The notes under the pieces are model-generated. The model was not told the DNA's origin. It ran no database searches and was given only the letters and a program-made list of their open reading frames with translations. From Arthrobacter sp. V1I7 (lineage in GTDB: Bacteria > Actinomycetota > Actinomycetes > Actinomycetales > Micrococcaceae), in assembly GCF_030817015.1 (NCBI RefSeq), contig NZ_JAUSYS010000001.1, forward strand, positions 744,001 through 808,000: 64,000 nucleotides of DNA, in the 5' to 3' direction. Positions 26,175 to 35,225 of this stretch are shown one piece after another; the first letter of the stretch is position 1, and each line of letters begins with the position of its first letter. The translations under genes were made by a program, and so were the position numbers.

Positions 26175-27155
26175 TCAGTGCCCGCGGTGGTCCTGGATGG
26201 TCATGCGGGCGCCGAAAGTGGGCTTGCGGAAGCCGCTGAGCCCGATCATCCGCACCACGCGCTGCCGGTGGCCGGCCCACGGCGCCAGCAGGCGGAGCAT
26301 GCCGGCGTCGTCCGTCCTGCGGCCGGTCAATGCCGCCCCCACATACGCCGCGAGGTGGTAGTCGCCCACCGAGACCGAATCGGGGCAGCCATGGGTGCGC
26401 TGCACCACCTCCGCCGCGGTCCAGACGCCGATCCCGGGAATCGCCTGCAGCTTCGCCGCGGCTTCCGCGGCGGGCAGGGCGGCAAGGCGTTCAAGCGCGA
26501 CGGCGGAGCGCAGCGCACGCATCACGGTGACGGAGCGCTGGGGACCCACGCCCGCCTTGTGCCATTCCCAGGACGGAATCCGGAGCCACTGCTCGGCGGT
26601 GGGCTGGACCATCAGGTTGGCGGGTGCGGCGCTGCCGGCGCCGGGAGCCACGGTGCCGAAGCGGTACATCAGGTAGCGGTAGCCGCGGCGGGCCTCGATG
26701 AGCGTGACTTTCTGCTCCAGGATGGTCGGGACCAGCGCATCGATCATCCGCCCGGTGGCGGGCAACCGCACGGCGGGGTTCCGGCGTCGGGCTTCAGTGA
26801 CCATCCGGGGGAGTGTGGCGCGGAACGCGGGCTCATCAAAGCAGGACCAGTCGTCGTCGCGGCCCAACATGCGGGGCACGGCGGCGACCGCGGAGGCTGC
26901 TCCCGGTCCCCACGCCAGTGCGTCAACGGCAGCATCCGCACGGGAGCCGGGGGTGGTCAGGCGCAGCGTGGCCGGACCGGCCGGCGTCGTGAAAGCCAGC
27001 CAGGTCCCGTCCGGCGCCGTGCGGACGGACGGATCACCGTGGCCGCGGAGGAGGGTGCCGATGGTCTGCTGAAGGTCGAAGGGCCCGTCCGGGTGCCAGC
27101 GCAGCGAGGCGTCCGCCGCGGCGGCAATGCCTGCGGGGACGTCTGCAAGGGTCAT
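26175..27155 (-). CDS. AlkA-like DNA-3-methyladenine glycosylase (HhH-GPD)
   Basis: A 326-residue base-excision-repair enzyme. The helix-hairpin-helix is at LQAIPGIGVWTAAEVVQRTHG, followed by the catalytic Asp region SVSVGDYHLAAYVGAAL. The N-terminal part (residues about 1-130) is AlkA-N-like. It removes alkylated bases from DNA. The usual start is MTLADVP at 27155; an in-frame start at 27203 would add 16 residues. No strong ribosome-binding site is seen at either. Confidence 0.85.
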   Translation of the reverse strand: MTLADVPAGIAAAADASLRWHPDGPFDLQQTIGTLLRGHGDPSVRTAPDGTWLAFTTPAGPATLRLTTPGSRADAAVDALAWGPGAASAVAAVPRMLGRDDDWSCFDEPAFRATLPRMVTEARRRNPAVRLPATGRMIDALVPTILEQKVTLIEARRGYRYLMYRFGTVAPGAGSAAPANLMVQPTAEQWLRIPSWEWHKAGVGPQRSVTVMRALRSAVALERLAALPAAEAAAKLQAIPGIGVWTAAEVVQRTHGCPDSVSVGDYHLAAYVGAALTGRRTDDAGMLRLLAPWAGHRQRVVRMIGLSGFRKPTFGARMTIQDHRGH

Positions 27156-27318
27156 CCGAACATGTTCCCATGTCCCGCTGACAGCGGCCGCATCTGCCCG
27201 CATAAAGCATGGGCCGTAGGACCCTTAACCTCCAGGCCTGCCGGGGCTAAGATCCGGCTGTGGCGTGGAGCGCCCACGCCCGCCTCTTGGCCCGGATCGT
27301 TGTTCTTAGGAGAGTGTG

Positions 27319-27762
27319 ATGGCTGGAGTAGTACATTTCGAAATCCCCGCAGACGACGAGAGCCGCGCACGGGACTTCTACAGTTCGGCGTTCGGCTGGA
27401 AAATAAGCCCCATACCGGAGATGAGTTACGCCATGCTCATGACGACGCCGTCGGATGAGACGGGGATGCCCTCCGTGCCGGGATCCATCAACGGCGGCAT
27501 GTTCCGCCGCGAGGGAGACCTCACGTCCCCGGTGGTCACGGTGGATGTGGAGGACATCGACGCGGCATTGCAGAAGATCAATTCCCTCGGCGGCAGCACG
27601 GTCAGGCCGCGCGAGGAAGTCGGCACCATGGGCTGGGCCGCCTACTTCCGGGACACCGAGGGCAACGTCGTGGGGCTCTGGCAGAACGCGGTACCCGAAG
27701 GCGGGACCTCCGAGGCTGCCGGCACGGGGACCGCGGCGGGAGGAAACGACATCGGCGCGTGA
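27319..27762 (+). CDS. VOC-family protein
   Basis: A 147-residue VOC protein (VVHFEIPADDESRARDFYSSAFGWKI; GGMFRREGDLTSPVVTVDVEDID; YFRDTEGNVVGLWQ). His and Glu positions of the vicinal-oxygen-chelate fold are present. The C-terminus is a Gly/Ala-rich tail. AGGAG lies 6 nt before the ATG at 27319. Substrate unknown. Confidence 0.85.
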   Translation: MAGVVHFEIPADDESRARDFYSSAFGWKISPIPEMSYAMLMTTPSDETGMPSVPGSINGGMFRREGDLTSPVVTVDVEDIDAALQKINSLGGSTVRPREEVGTMGWAAYFRDTEGNVVGLWQNAVPEGGTSEAAGTGTAAGGNDIGA

Positions 27763-27817
27763 GCGAAGCCGGAGCCGTGTGTCCGGGTTCCGCGACCAGC
27801 CCCGGCCGCGGAGACGG

Positions 27818-27823
27818 TAACTT
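27818..27823 (+). promoter_or_regulatory. -10-like hexamer for leaderless cystathionine beta-synthase mRNA
   Basis: TAACTT ends 7 nt before the ATG at 27831, with no ribosome-binding site. Confidence 0.45.
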
Positions 27824-27830
27824 TGTACCT

Positions 27831-29216
27831 ATGAAGTACGCCCAGTCCGTTCTGGACCTCATCGGCAACACGCCGCTTGTCAAGCTGAACCACGTCACCG
27901 ACGGCATCGGGGCCACGGTCCTGGCGAAGTTGGAATATCTGAACCCGGGCGGTTCCGTCAAGGACCGCATCGCGGCCAAGATGATCGAGGAGGCCGAACG
28001 CACCGGCAAGCTCCTGCCCGGCGGCACCATCGTGGAACCCACGTCCGGCAACACCGGCGTCGGGCTGGCCCTCGTGGCCCAGCAGAAGGGCTACCGCTGC
28101 ATCTTCGTGGTGCCGGACAAGGTCGGCGAGGACAAGCGGGCCGTGCTGCAGGCCTACGGCGCCGAAGTCGTGGTGACGCCGACCGCCGTCCCCCCGGACA
28201 GCCCGCAAAGCTACTACGGCGTCTCGGACCGGCTGGTCACCGAGATCCCGGGGGCGTACAAGCCCGACCAGTTCTCCAACCCGGCCGCGCCGGCCAGCCA
28301 CTATGAATCCACCGGCCCCGAAATCTGGCGGGACACCGATGGTACGGTCACGCACTGCGTCATCGGGGCCGGCACCGGCGGCACCATCACCGGCACCGGC
28401 CGGTACCTTAAGGAAGTTTCCGCCGCGCGTGCCGAGGCCGACGGCGGTGTGGTCAAGATCATCGGCGCGGACCCGGCGGGTTCGGTCTACTCCGGCGGCA
28501 CCGGCCGGCCGTATTTCGTCGAAGGCGTCGGCGAGGACATGTGGCCCGCCAACTATGACAAGTCCGTGCCGGACGATGTCATCGCCGTCAGCGACGCGGA
28601 CTCCTTCGCGATGACACGCCGGCTCGCGCGGGAGGAAGGCCTGCTGGTCGGCGGATCCTCCGGCATGGCCGTGGTCGCCGCGCTGCAGGTCGCCCGGGAC
28701 CTGCCGGCGGACGCCGTCGTCGTGGTGATCCTGCCGGACTCCGGCCGCGGCTACCTGGCCAAGATCTTCAACGACCAGTGGATGCGCTCCTACGGCTTCC
28801 TGGCCAGCGGCGACGACGCCTCCGTGGGCGAGATCCTCAAGGCCAAGACCGGCGAACTGCCGGACCTCGTGCACATCCACCCCAACGAGAGCGTCCGCGA
28901 CGTCATCAACATCATGAACGAGTACGGCGTCTCGCACATCCCGGTCCTCTCCCAGGAGCCGCCGGTGGTGATGGGCGAGGTCCTCGGCGCCGTCGATGAA
29001 CGCACCATCACCGCCAAGCTCTTCCGCGGCGAGGCGAAGCTGACGGACAAGATCTCCGAACACATGGAAGCCCGGCTGCCCGTGATCGGTTCGCTCGAAT
29101 CGATCTCGACCGCCCGCGAGCTCCTCTCCGACACTGACACCCTGATGGTGACGTTCGTCGGCGCCCCGGTGGGGATCCTGACCCGCCACGATCTCCTTGC
29201 CTACCTCAGCAACTGA
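27831..29216 (+). CDS. cbs: Cystathionine beta-synthase
   Basis: A 461-residue PLP enzyme that condenses serine (or O-acetylserine) with homocysteine. The PLP Lys is in NPGGSVKDRIA; the substrate loop is VEPTSGNTGVGLAL and the phosphate cradle is IGAGTGGTITGTGRYL. The last 120 residues form a CBS-domain pair (VRDVINIMNEYGVSHIPVL; ISTARELLSDTDTLMVTFVG), usual for regulation in this group. The next gene encodes cystathionine gamma-synthase 86 bp downstream, so the pair links cysteine and methionine metabolism in one operon. Confidence 0.92.
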   Translation: MKYAQSVLDLIGNTPLVKLNHVTDGIGATVLAKLEYLNPGGSVKDRIAAKMIEEAERTGKLLPGGTIVEPTSGNTGVGLALVAQQKGYRCIFVVPDKVGEDKRAVLQAYGAEVVVTPTAVPPDSPQSYYGVSDRLVTEIPGAYKPDQFSNPAAPASHYESTGPEIWRDTDGTVTHCVIGAGTGGTITGTGRYLKEVSAARAEADGGVVKIIGADPAGSVYSGGTGRPYFVEGVGEDMWPANYDKSVPDDVIAVSDADSFAMTRRLAREEGLLVGGSSGMAVVAALQVARDLPADAVVVVILPDSGRGYLAKIFNDQWMRSYGFLASGDDASVGEILKAKTGELPDLVHIHPNESVRDVINIMNEYGVSHIPVLSQEPPVVMGEVLGAVDERTITAKLFRGEAKLTDKISEHMEARLPVIGSLESISTARELLSDTDTLMVTFVGAPVGILTRHDLLAYLSN

Positions 29217-29302
29217 CCTCAGCAAACCGACCTCAGCCAACTGACCCGGAGACCGGAACCGCCCTGCCGGGGCGACCCGGAGGCCGGCCGAAAGGATCGC
29301 AC

Positions 29303-30505
29303 ATGTCTTTGCCGAAGAACCCCGGTTTCAACACCCGCGCGGTGCACGCCGGCCAGGCTTTTGAGCCGCGCACCGGGGCTGTCGTGCCGCCGGTCCATTT
29401 CTCCTCCACCTACGCCCAGGAGGCCATCGGCGTGCTGCGCGCCGGCTACGAATACGGCCGGGGCACCAACCCCACCCGTGACTCGCTGCAGGAGCAGCTA
29501 GCCGCTCTGGAAGGCGGGACCGCCGCGTTCTCCTTCGGCTCCGGTCTCGCGGCCGAGGACTCCATGATCCGTGCCCTGACCCGCCCGGGCGACCACATCG
29601 TGCTCGGCAACGACGCGTACGGCGGCACCTACCGCCTGATCAGCCGGGTCCTGGGGGAGTGGGGCATCGGGAACACACCGGTGGACATGTCCGATCTTGA
29701 CGCCGTGGCGGAGGCCGTCGCAGCGGGCGGCGGCGCGGCCGGTGGAGGCAAGACCCGCCTCGTGTGGGTGGAGACGCCGTCGAACCCGATGATGAAAATC
29801 ACCGACATCGAGGCGCTCGCCACGCTGGCGCACGACGCCGGCGCCCTCCTCGTGGTGGACAACACCTTCGCCTCGCCGTACCTGCAGACCCCGCTGGCCC
29901 TCGGCGCGGACATCGTCGTGCACTCGACCACCAAGTACATCGGCGGGCACTCCGACGTCGTCGGCGGGGCGATCATCGTCAACGATCCTGAACTCGCCGA
30001 GAAGATCGGCTTCGTGCAGTTCGCCGTCGGCGCCGTGTCCGGACCGATGGACGCCTTCCTCACCACGCGGGGGCTCAAGACGCTGGGCGTCCGGATGGAC
30101 CGGCACAGCGACAACGCACAGGCCGTGGCCGAATGGCTGCTGCAGCGCCCAGAGGTGGAAGCCGTGCTGTACCCGGGCCTGCCCTCGCACCCCGGCCACG
30201 AGCTGGCCCGGAAGCAGATGAAGAAGTTCGGCGGCATGATCTCGGTGCAGTTCAAGGGCGGCGAGGCGGCGGCCCGCAGGGTGGCCGAATCGACCTCCGT
30301 GTTCACCCTCGCCGAGTCCCTCGGCGGCATCGAGTCACTGATGAACTACCCCTCCGAAATGACGCACGCCTCGGTCAAGGGCACCGAGCTGGCCGTCCCG
30401 GTCAACCTGATCCGGCTTTCCTGCGGCATCGAGGATGTCGAGGACCTCATCGCCGACCTGGAGCAGGCCCTCGACGGGCTCGCGGGCGCCGAGTCAGGCA
30501 GCTAG
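29303..30505 (+). CDS. metB: Cystathionine gamma-synthase
   Basis: A 400-residue Cys/Met-metabolism PLP enzyme. The PLP Lys is in HSTTKYIGGHSDVVGG; other signatures are YGRGTNPTRDSLQEQLAALEGG and LVWVETPSNPMMKITDI, and the C-terminus has SLGGIESLMNYPSEMTHAS. It makes cystathionine from an activated homoserine and cysteine; a gamma-lyase role in reverse transsulfuration with the preceding gene is also possible. GAAAGGATCGCAC precedes the ATG. Confidence 0.92.
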   Translation: MSLPKNPGFNTRAVHAGQAFEPRTGAVVPPVHFSSTYAQEAIGVLRAGYEYGRGTNPTRDSLQEQLAALEGGTAAFSFGSGLAAEDSMIRALTRPGDHIVLGNDAYGGTYRLISRVLGEWGIGNTPVDMSDLDAVAEAVAAGGGAAGGGKTRLVWVETPSNPMMKITDIEALATLAHDAGALLVVDNTFASPYLQTPLALGADIVVHSTTKYIGGHSDVVGGAIIVNDPELAEKIGFVQFAVGAVSGPMDAFLTTRGLKTLGVRMDRHSDNAQAVAEWLLQRPEVEAVLYPGLPSHPGHELARKQMKKFGGMISVQFKGGEAAARRVAESTSVFTLAESLGGIESLMNYPSEMTHASVKGTELAVPVNLIRLSCGIEDVEDLIADLEQALDGLAGAESGS

Positions 30506-30710
30506 GAGAGTTCTGGATTAGTGGGTCGTGGCTGTGAGGTTGGGCGCTACGGGTGCGCTTCGCCGGGCCGCAGGATTATTGGGCACCACTGAGATTCAAT
30601 TACCCTTGACCCGTAGCGGAGGCCGTTGCAGGTAGCCCCCCGATGCTCCCGGCGCCATCCAAACGGCATGACCCGGCAATTGTTTTACCCTAACTGACAA
30701 GGATTCCGCC

Positions 30711-32042
30711 ATTTCCACGGACGCATTCTTCGCCATGCTCACACGGATCCGCAACCTGATCCTGCCGGAGGCCTGGCAGTCCAGGCTCAACACGCCGGGC
30801 GGGCTGCTCGCCGGTGTCATCCTGGGGCACCTGGGTTTCCTGGTCTTCGCGGCGATACTCTCCCTGCGCGGCGAGGCGTTCAGCGACACGTTCATTTACC
30901 GCGACTGGGCAGGGGCTGGTTTCGACGAAGCGAACCTCAGCGGCGGCCCAAGTCCCTGGGTGTACCCCATCCTCGCGCTGATCCCCATGGCGCTGGCAGG
31001 GCTGGCCGGTCCCGGACCGTTCTTTTTCCTCTGGGTGCTGATGACCACAATCCTCAACTGCTGGGGCCTGGCGAAACTGACAGAGCGTGGCCGTAACCAG
31101 GACGCGATCCCGGCGGGCTGGTGGTGGTTGATCTTCACCCTGCTGATGGGCTGGCTGGGATTCGCGCGCGTGGACGGCCTCACCGCACCGATCGTCCTGG
31201 TGGCCCTGGCCTACGGGGTGGGCCGGCCGTTCATCGCCTCGGTCCTGCTCAGCGCCGCCACCTGGGTGAAGGTCTGGCCGGCGGCCGTTATGCTGGCCCT
31301 GTTCGCCGTCGTCAGGAACCGCCTGCTGGTTGTCCTGGCAGGCGTGGCCACGTCAGCGGTGGTGGTCGCACTCGCCGCCGTCTTGGGCACTGTGCCCAGG
31401 CTGCTGGACTTCCTGATGCAGCAGGGCGATCGGGGCATGCAGCTCGAGGCAACGTTCACCACCCCCTGGCTCTGGCTGTCGGTCCTGAACATCGGCGACT
31501 CCCGGATGTACATGAACACCGACATCAACTCCATGCAGGTGGACGGCCCCGGAACGGCCGTGATGTCCGTGTTGATGCAGCCCCTCCTGATCCTGGCCGC
31601 GCTGTTCGTGGCCGGACTGACGTTCTGGGCGCTGCACAACGGAAAGCTCAACGGCAACGGCAACGGCAAGGTCGACGGCGGCGTTGACCGCACCGAACTG
31701 CTGCTGGCCGGAGCCCTCACCTTGGCCACTGCCTTTGTGGTCTTCAACAAGGTTGGCTCGCCCCAGTTCATGGTGTGGCTGGCCCCTGCCGTGGCGGTGG
31801 GCCTGGCGCACAGCTGGCGTGAATGGCGGGTTCCCGCGGCCATGCTCATCGCGATCGCGGTGGCCACTTTCTTCATCTACCCGCTGTACTACGATGCCCT
31901 CAGCCACAACAACCCCCTCATGGCCGGCGTACTGACCATCCGCAACGTCCTCCTGGTGATCCTGTTCCTGTGGTCGGTCCGGCGCCTGTACTCGCTGGGC
32001 AAAAAGACTTCGGCGTCCGTCCCCGCGCTCAAGGAGTCCTGA
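30711..32042 (+). CDS. GT87-type polyprenol-phosphomannose mannosyltransferase-like membrane protein (1 of 2); ATT start proposed
   Basis: A 443-residue polytopic membrane protein of the DUF2029/GT87 group (SPWVYPILALIPMALAGLAG; TWVKVWPAAVMLALFAVVRN; VVFNKVGSPQFMVWLAPAV). Such proteins transfer mannose from polyprenol carriers in lipomannan/glycolipid synthesis outside the membrane. Canonical ATG 30735 has no ribosome-binding site. Instead AAGGA (30699-30703) lies 7 nt before an in-frame ATT at 30711, the only plausible start in the open stretch after a TGA at 30669. The paralogue downstream shows the same arrangement. Ends 1 base before the next gene. Confidence 0.8.
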   Translation: MSTDAFFAMLTRIRNLILPEAWQSRLNTPGGLLAGVILGHLGFLVFAAILSLRGEAFSDTFIYRDWAGAGFDEANLSGGPSPWVYPILALIPMALAGLAGPGPFFFLWVLMTTILNCWGLAKLTERGRNQDAIPAGWWWLIFTLLMGWLGFARVDGLTAPIVLVALAYGVGRPFIASVLLSAATWVKVWPAAVMLALFAVVRNRLLVVLAGVATSAVVVALAAVLGTVPRLLDFLMQQGDRGMQLEATFTTPWLWLSVLNIGDSRMYMNTDINSMQVDGPGTAVMSVLMQPLLILAALFVAGLTFWALHNGKLNGNGNGKVDGGVDRTELLLAGALTLATAFVVFNKVGSPQFMVWLAPAVAVGLAHSWREWRVPAAMLIAIAVATFFIYPLYYDALSHNNPLMAGVLTIRNVLLVILFLWSVRRLYSLGKKTSASVPALKES

Positions 32043-32043
32043 G

Positions 32044-33330
32044 ATTTCCAGGGAGTTCTTCGACCGGCTGGTCAGCGTCCGCAGCACCGTCCTGCCCGTC
32101 CGCGTGGTGGACTGGTTCGCCCGTCCGTCCAGCGTCTGGTGGGGCTTCGCAGTCATCCACCTGTATTTCCTGGGCTGGATGGCCTCGTTCTTCCTTAACG
32201 GGGGTACGTTCAGCGACACCGAGCAGTACCGTCAGTGGGCCATGGACGGGTACAACCCGGACAGCCTGAACGGGAAAATCAGCCCCTGGGTGTACCCGGT
32301 GCTGGCGCAGATCCCGATCTTCCTCGCGAACATCGCCGGACCCAGCCTCTACCTGCTCTGCTGGTACCTGATCATCACAGCCCTCAACGCCGTCGGACTC
32401 GCTTTCCTGACCGGCGGGCCGCGGAAGGTGAAGGGCATCGCCCCGGCCTGGTGGTGGCTGTTTTTCACAGTATTTATGGGTTATCTCAGCTTCGCCCGGG
32501 TGGAGGGCATCACGGCCCCCCTCGTGCTGATTGCCCTGCTGTATGCGGCCGAACGCCCCGTCGTCGCGGGCGTCCTGCTGAGCATCGCCACGTGGATCAA
32601 GGTCTGGCCGGCAGCAGTCCTGGTGCCGATCGTCATTGCCAGCCGGAAGCGGATCCAGGTGCTGGCCTCCGGCGTCGCGGTCACCGCCGTCGTGGGCCTG
32701 GGCACGTACCTTTCCGGTGGCTTGCCGCACATCATGGACTTCCTGACCAACCAGGGCGAGCGTGGCATGCAGCTTGAAGCCACGTTCTCCACCCCGTGGG
32801 TGTGGCTCAGCGTGTTCAACATCGCCGGCTCCAGGATGGCGGACAACACGGCCATCAACTCCACCGAGGTCTACGGGCCGGGCGCCAGCGTGGCAGCGTT
32901 CCTGATGCAGCCGCTGCTGATCCTCGCCGCAGTGGTGGCCGCCATCCTGCTGGTCCGGGCGCTGAAGCGCGGCGCCGAGCGGGAGGAACTCTTCCTCGAA
33001 GGCGCCTTGATGATGACCACGGCATTCATCGTGTTCAACAAGGTGGGTTCGCCGCAGTTCATCATCTGGCTGGCCCCGGTGATCATCGCGGGACTGACGC
33101 ACGACTGGGAGCGGTGGAAGGTTCCTGCGGCGTTGCTGATGGGGATCGCCATGACCACGTTTGTGATCTACCCGCTGTTCTACACCCCGCTTATCCACGC
33201 ACACCCGGTCATGGCTGCCATCCTCACCACACGCAACGTGCTCCTGGTGGTGCTGCTGTGGTGGTCGGTGAAGCGGACCGCGGAGCTCGGCCGCAAATCG
33301 CCGGCGGTTCCCCAGGCTCGGACAGCCTGA
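32044..33330 (+). CDS. GT87-type mannosyltransferase-like membrane protein (2 of 2); ATT start proposed
   Basis: A 428-residue paralogue of the preceding protein: SPWVYPVLAQIPIFLANIAG, TWIKVWPAAVLVPIVIASRK, IVFNKVGSPQFIIWLAPVI and RNVLLVVLLWWSVKR align along its length. AAGGAG (32031-32036) lies 7 nt before ATT 32044, directly after the TGA of gene 1. The first canonical in-frame start is GTG 32104, which would remove 20 residues that align with gene 1 (ISREFFDRL against ISTDAFFAML). Tandem duplication is clear. It converges with mptB, 13 bp away. Confidence 0.8.
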   Translation: MSREFFDRLVSVRSTVLPVRVVDWFARPSSVWWGFAVIHLYFLGWMASFFLNGGTFSDTEQYRQWAMDGYNPDSLNGKISPWVYPVLAQIPIFLANIAGPSLYLLCWYLIITALNAVGLAFLTGGPRKVKGIAPAWWWLFFTVFMGYLSFARVEGITAPLVLIALLYAAERPVVAGVLLSIATWIKVWPAAVLVPIVIASRKRIQVLASGVAVTAVVGLGTYLSGGLPHIMDFLTNQGERGMQLEATFSTPWVWLSVFNIAGSRMADNTAINSTEVYGPGASVAAFLMQPLLILAAVVAAILLVRALKRGAEREELFLEGALMMTTAFIVFNKVGSPQFIIWLAPVIIAGLTHDWERWKVPAALLMGIAMTTFVIYPLFYTPLIHAHPVMAAILTTRNVLLVVLLWWSVKRTAELGRKSPAVPQARTA

Positions 33331-33343
33331 GCCAGCGGGTGCC

Positions 33344-34966
33344 TCAGCGGGAGCCGCGGCGCTGGTCCAGGGCCCAGCGCCAGGCCCGCTGGGCCCAGTC
33401 CGTGGGCTTGCCCTCAATCAGCAGCTTCCGCGTGTGGACGTCGAGGACCAGTAGGTAGAACGTGAAAAGGAGCGCCGTCACAAACGCCAGCGACGACACG
33501 TCCACGGCCAGCTCCACAAAGGACCAGACCGAGAGCTGGTCCTGCGCACCGAACACCACAAAGAACGTCACACCGACGTAGAGGCACCGGATCTGCCAGT
33601 CGTTCCGTATGCCAGTGACTGCCAGGAACGGCACAAACCACAGGATGTACCACGGCTGGATGATGGGCGAGAGCATCACGACGGCGGCGAAGGCGAGGGC
33701 CATCCGGCGCACCGCCCGCGAGTAGTCGCCCCGGAACATCAGCAGCAGGACCAGCCCGACGGCCGTCCATTTCATGCCGGTCCTCAGCAGGTCCGCGAAG
33801 GTGCCGCCGGGCAGTCCCAGCACATTGCCGAGGAACTCCACCTGCTGCCCGAGGAAGCCCGACGGCGAATAGCCGGTGTAACCCGGCGTCGGATCCATGA
33901 TGGCCCAGACCCAGCCCACGCCCAGGTTGTACGGCAGGCCGCTGACGGCCAGCACGGCGAAGCTGATCCCCGCCGTCGCGCCCCAAATGAGGAACTTACG
34001 GGTCCACGAGGCAGCCGGCCCGGCCCACATGATGCCGATGAACGGGAGCAGCAGAACTGTGATCGGCTTGATCCCGATAGACGCCGTGACCAGCAGGATT
34101 CCGGTCAGGTAGCGCTTCGTCGCGGCATAGTAGACGCCGGCAACCGCGAGACCCACCATCAGGGCATCGTTGTGGGCGCTGGCCACGAAGCTGATCAGGA
34201 ACAGCGGGTTGGCCACTGCGATCCAGAGTGCCCGCGCGCCGTTGATGCCGTGCAATTCGGCCAGCTTGGGCACGTAGATGACGCAGAGCAGAACACCAAC
34301 GCCGGCGAGAAGGCGAAAAAGCAGGACGGACACGTCGGGTTGTGCGCCCGTCAGCCCCACAACGCCGCGGGCGAGCCACAGGAAGTAGGGCCCATAGGGC
34401 GTCCTGTTCTCAGCCCAGGCAGGGTCCGCGCCCAGGGAAAACCAGTTATTGAGCGTGGAGATGCCGACTTCATAGGGGTTCTGGCCCTCCATGACCAGGC
34501 GGCCCTGGCCGGTGTAGGCGTATACATCCCGGGAGAAGATCGGAACGGCCAGCAGGAGGGGCAGCGACCACGCGGAAATGGCGATCACCACCGACCGTAA
34601 GGACGATTCGCCCCAGCCCCCTAGCCGCTGGCCGAGCCGAAGCCAGGAGCGCATCAGCAGCATCGCCCCTACCGTCAAGAGGACGGTGGACAGGGTGACG
34701 CCCCAGCCCTCCGTTCGCAGGGCGATGACCACCGGCTGGCGGATCATGGGTGAGCCGTTGGCGATCCAGCCCGTTCCGATGGAACCGACAAACATCATCA
34801 GGGCGCCGAGAAACCCCTGCCAGATGGCCGGGTAGGCCCGGCGCTTGGATGGGGCGGCGGTTGCAGCAGGCGCACCGGACTGCGGGAGTTCCGACCCGGC
34901 TGCCGTCTTTTTCGACGGGGCCGTGGAACTCTCCGAAGAGCTGAGGTGTGAACCGCCTGCCGTCAT
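33344..34966 (-). CDS. mptB: MptB-type alpha-1,6-mannosyltransferase
   Basis: A 540-residue GT-C membrane enzyme with about 13 hydrophobic segments. A Ser/Ala-rich cytoplasmic N-terminus precedes IWQGFLGALMMFVGSIGTGW. The GT-C loop FSRDVYAYTGQGRLVMEGQNPYEVG carries the conserved Asp of the DxD-like site; ENRTPYGPYFLWLA and FVASAHNDALMVGL are MptB signatures. It extends alpha-1,6-mannan from polyprenol-phosphomannose in lipomannan synthesis. AGGGGA lies about 10 nt upstream of the ATG. Neighbouring GT87 paralogues suggest a shared pathway. Confidence 0.88.
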   Translation of the reverse strand: MTAGGSHLSSSESSTAPSKKTAAGSELPQSGAPAATAAPSKRRAYPAIWQGFLGALMMFVGSIGTGWIANGSPMIRQPVVIALRTEGWGVTLSTVLLTVGAMLLMRSWLRLGQRLGGWGESSLRSVVIAISAWSLPLLLAVPIFSRDVYAYTGQGRLVMEGQNPYEVGISTLNNWFSLGADPAWAENRTPYGPYFLWLARGVVGLTGAQPDVSVLLFRLLAGVGVLLCVIYVPKLAELHGINGARALWIAVANPLFLISFVASAHNDALMVGLAVAGVYYAATKRYLTGILLVTASIGIKPITVLLLPFIGIMWAGPAASWTRKFLIWGATAGISFAVLAVSGLPYNLGVGWVWAIMDPTPGYTGYSPSGFLGQQVEFLGNVLGLPGGTFADLLRTGMKWTAVGLVLLLMFRGDYSRAVRRMALAFAAVVMLSPIIQPWYILWFVPFLAVTGIRNDWQIRCLYVGVTFFVVFGAQDQLSVWSFVELAVDVSSLAFVTALLFTFYLLVLDVHTRKLLIEGKPTDWAQRAWRWALDQRRGSR

Positions 34967-35188
34967 GTTTGTCTGGTCCCCTACTTACGTTACGGCGCTG
35001 GCCGGACCACCTATAGGCCGCTCTACAACCACGCCATTTTAGCAGTTGGGCAGCGGCATGCCCCAGCCCTGCGACCTGAACCGCATCCATAACAACGGGA
35101 AATATGGGCGAATCCCCGACTGACGGCCTCGGTCACGTTCAGAACCAGGAACTTGCCGGACACCTGGCAGAGACGCCTGGCTGAACGG

Positions 35189-35219
35189 CCTAGCTTTCTT
35201 GAAGATAGGCAGCTAGGGT
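35189..35219 (+). promoter_or_regulatory. Dyad overlapping the -10 of hxlR
   Basis: CCTAGCT (35189-35195) and AGCTAGG (35211-35217) form a perfect 7-bp inverted repeat with a 15-bp spacer. The right arm overlaps TAGGGT (35214-35219), a -10-like hexamer ending 6 nt before the hxlR ATG. This arrangement fits autorepression by the HxlR protein of a leaderless transcript. Confidence 0.55.
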
Positions 35220-35225
35220 TTCGGC

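Noticed and set aside
30546..30617. GCTACGGGT / ACCCGTAGC inverted repeat before the GT87 genes
   Set aside because: Perfect 9-bp arms but separated by 54 bp in a short gap; no promoter or terminator context to support a role.
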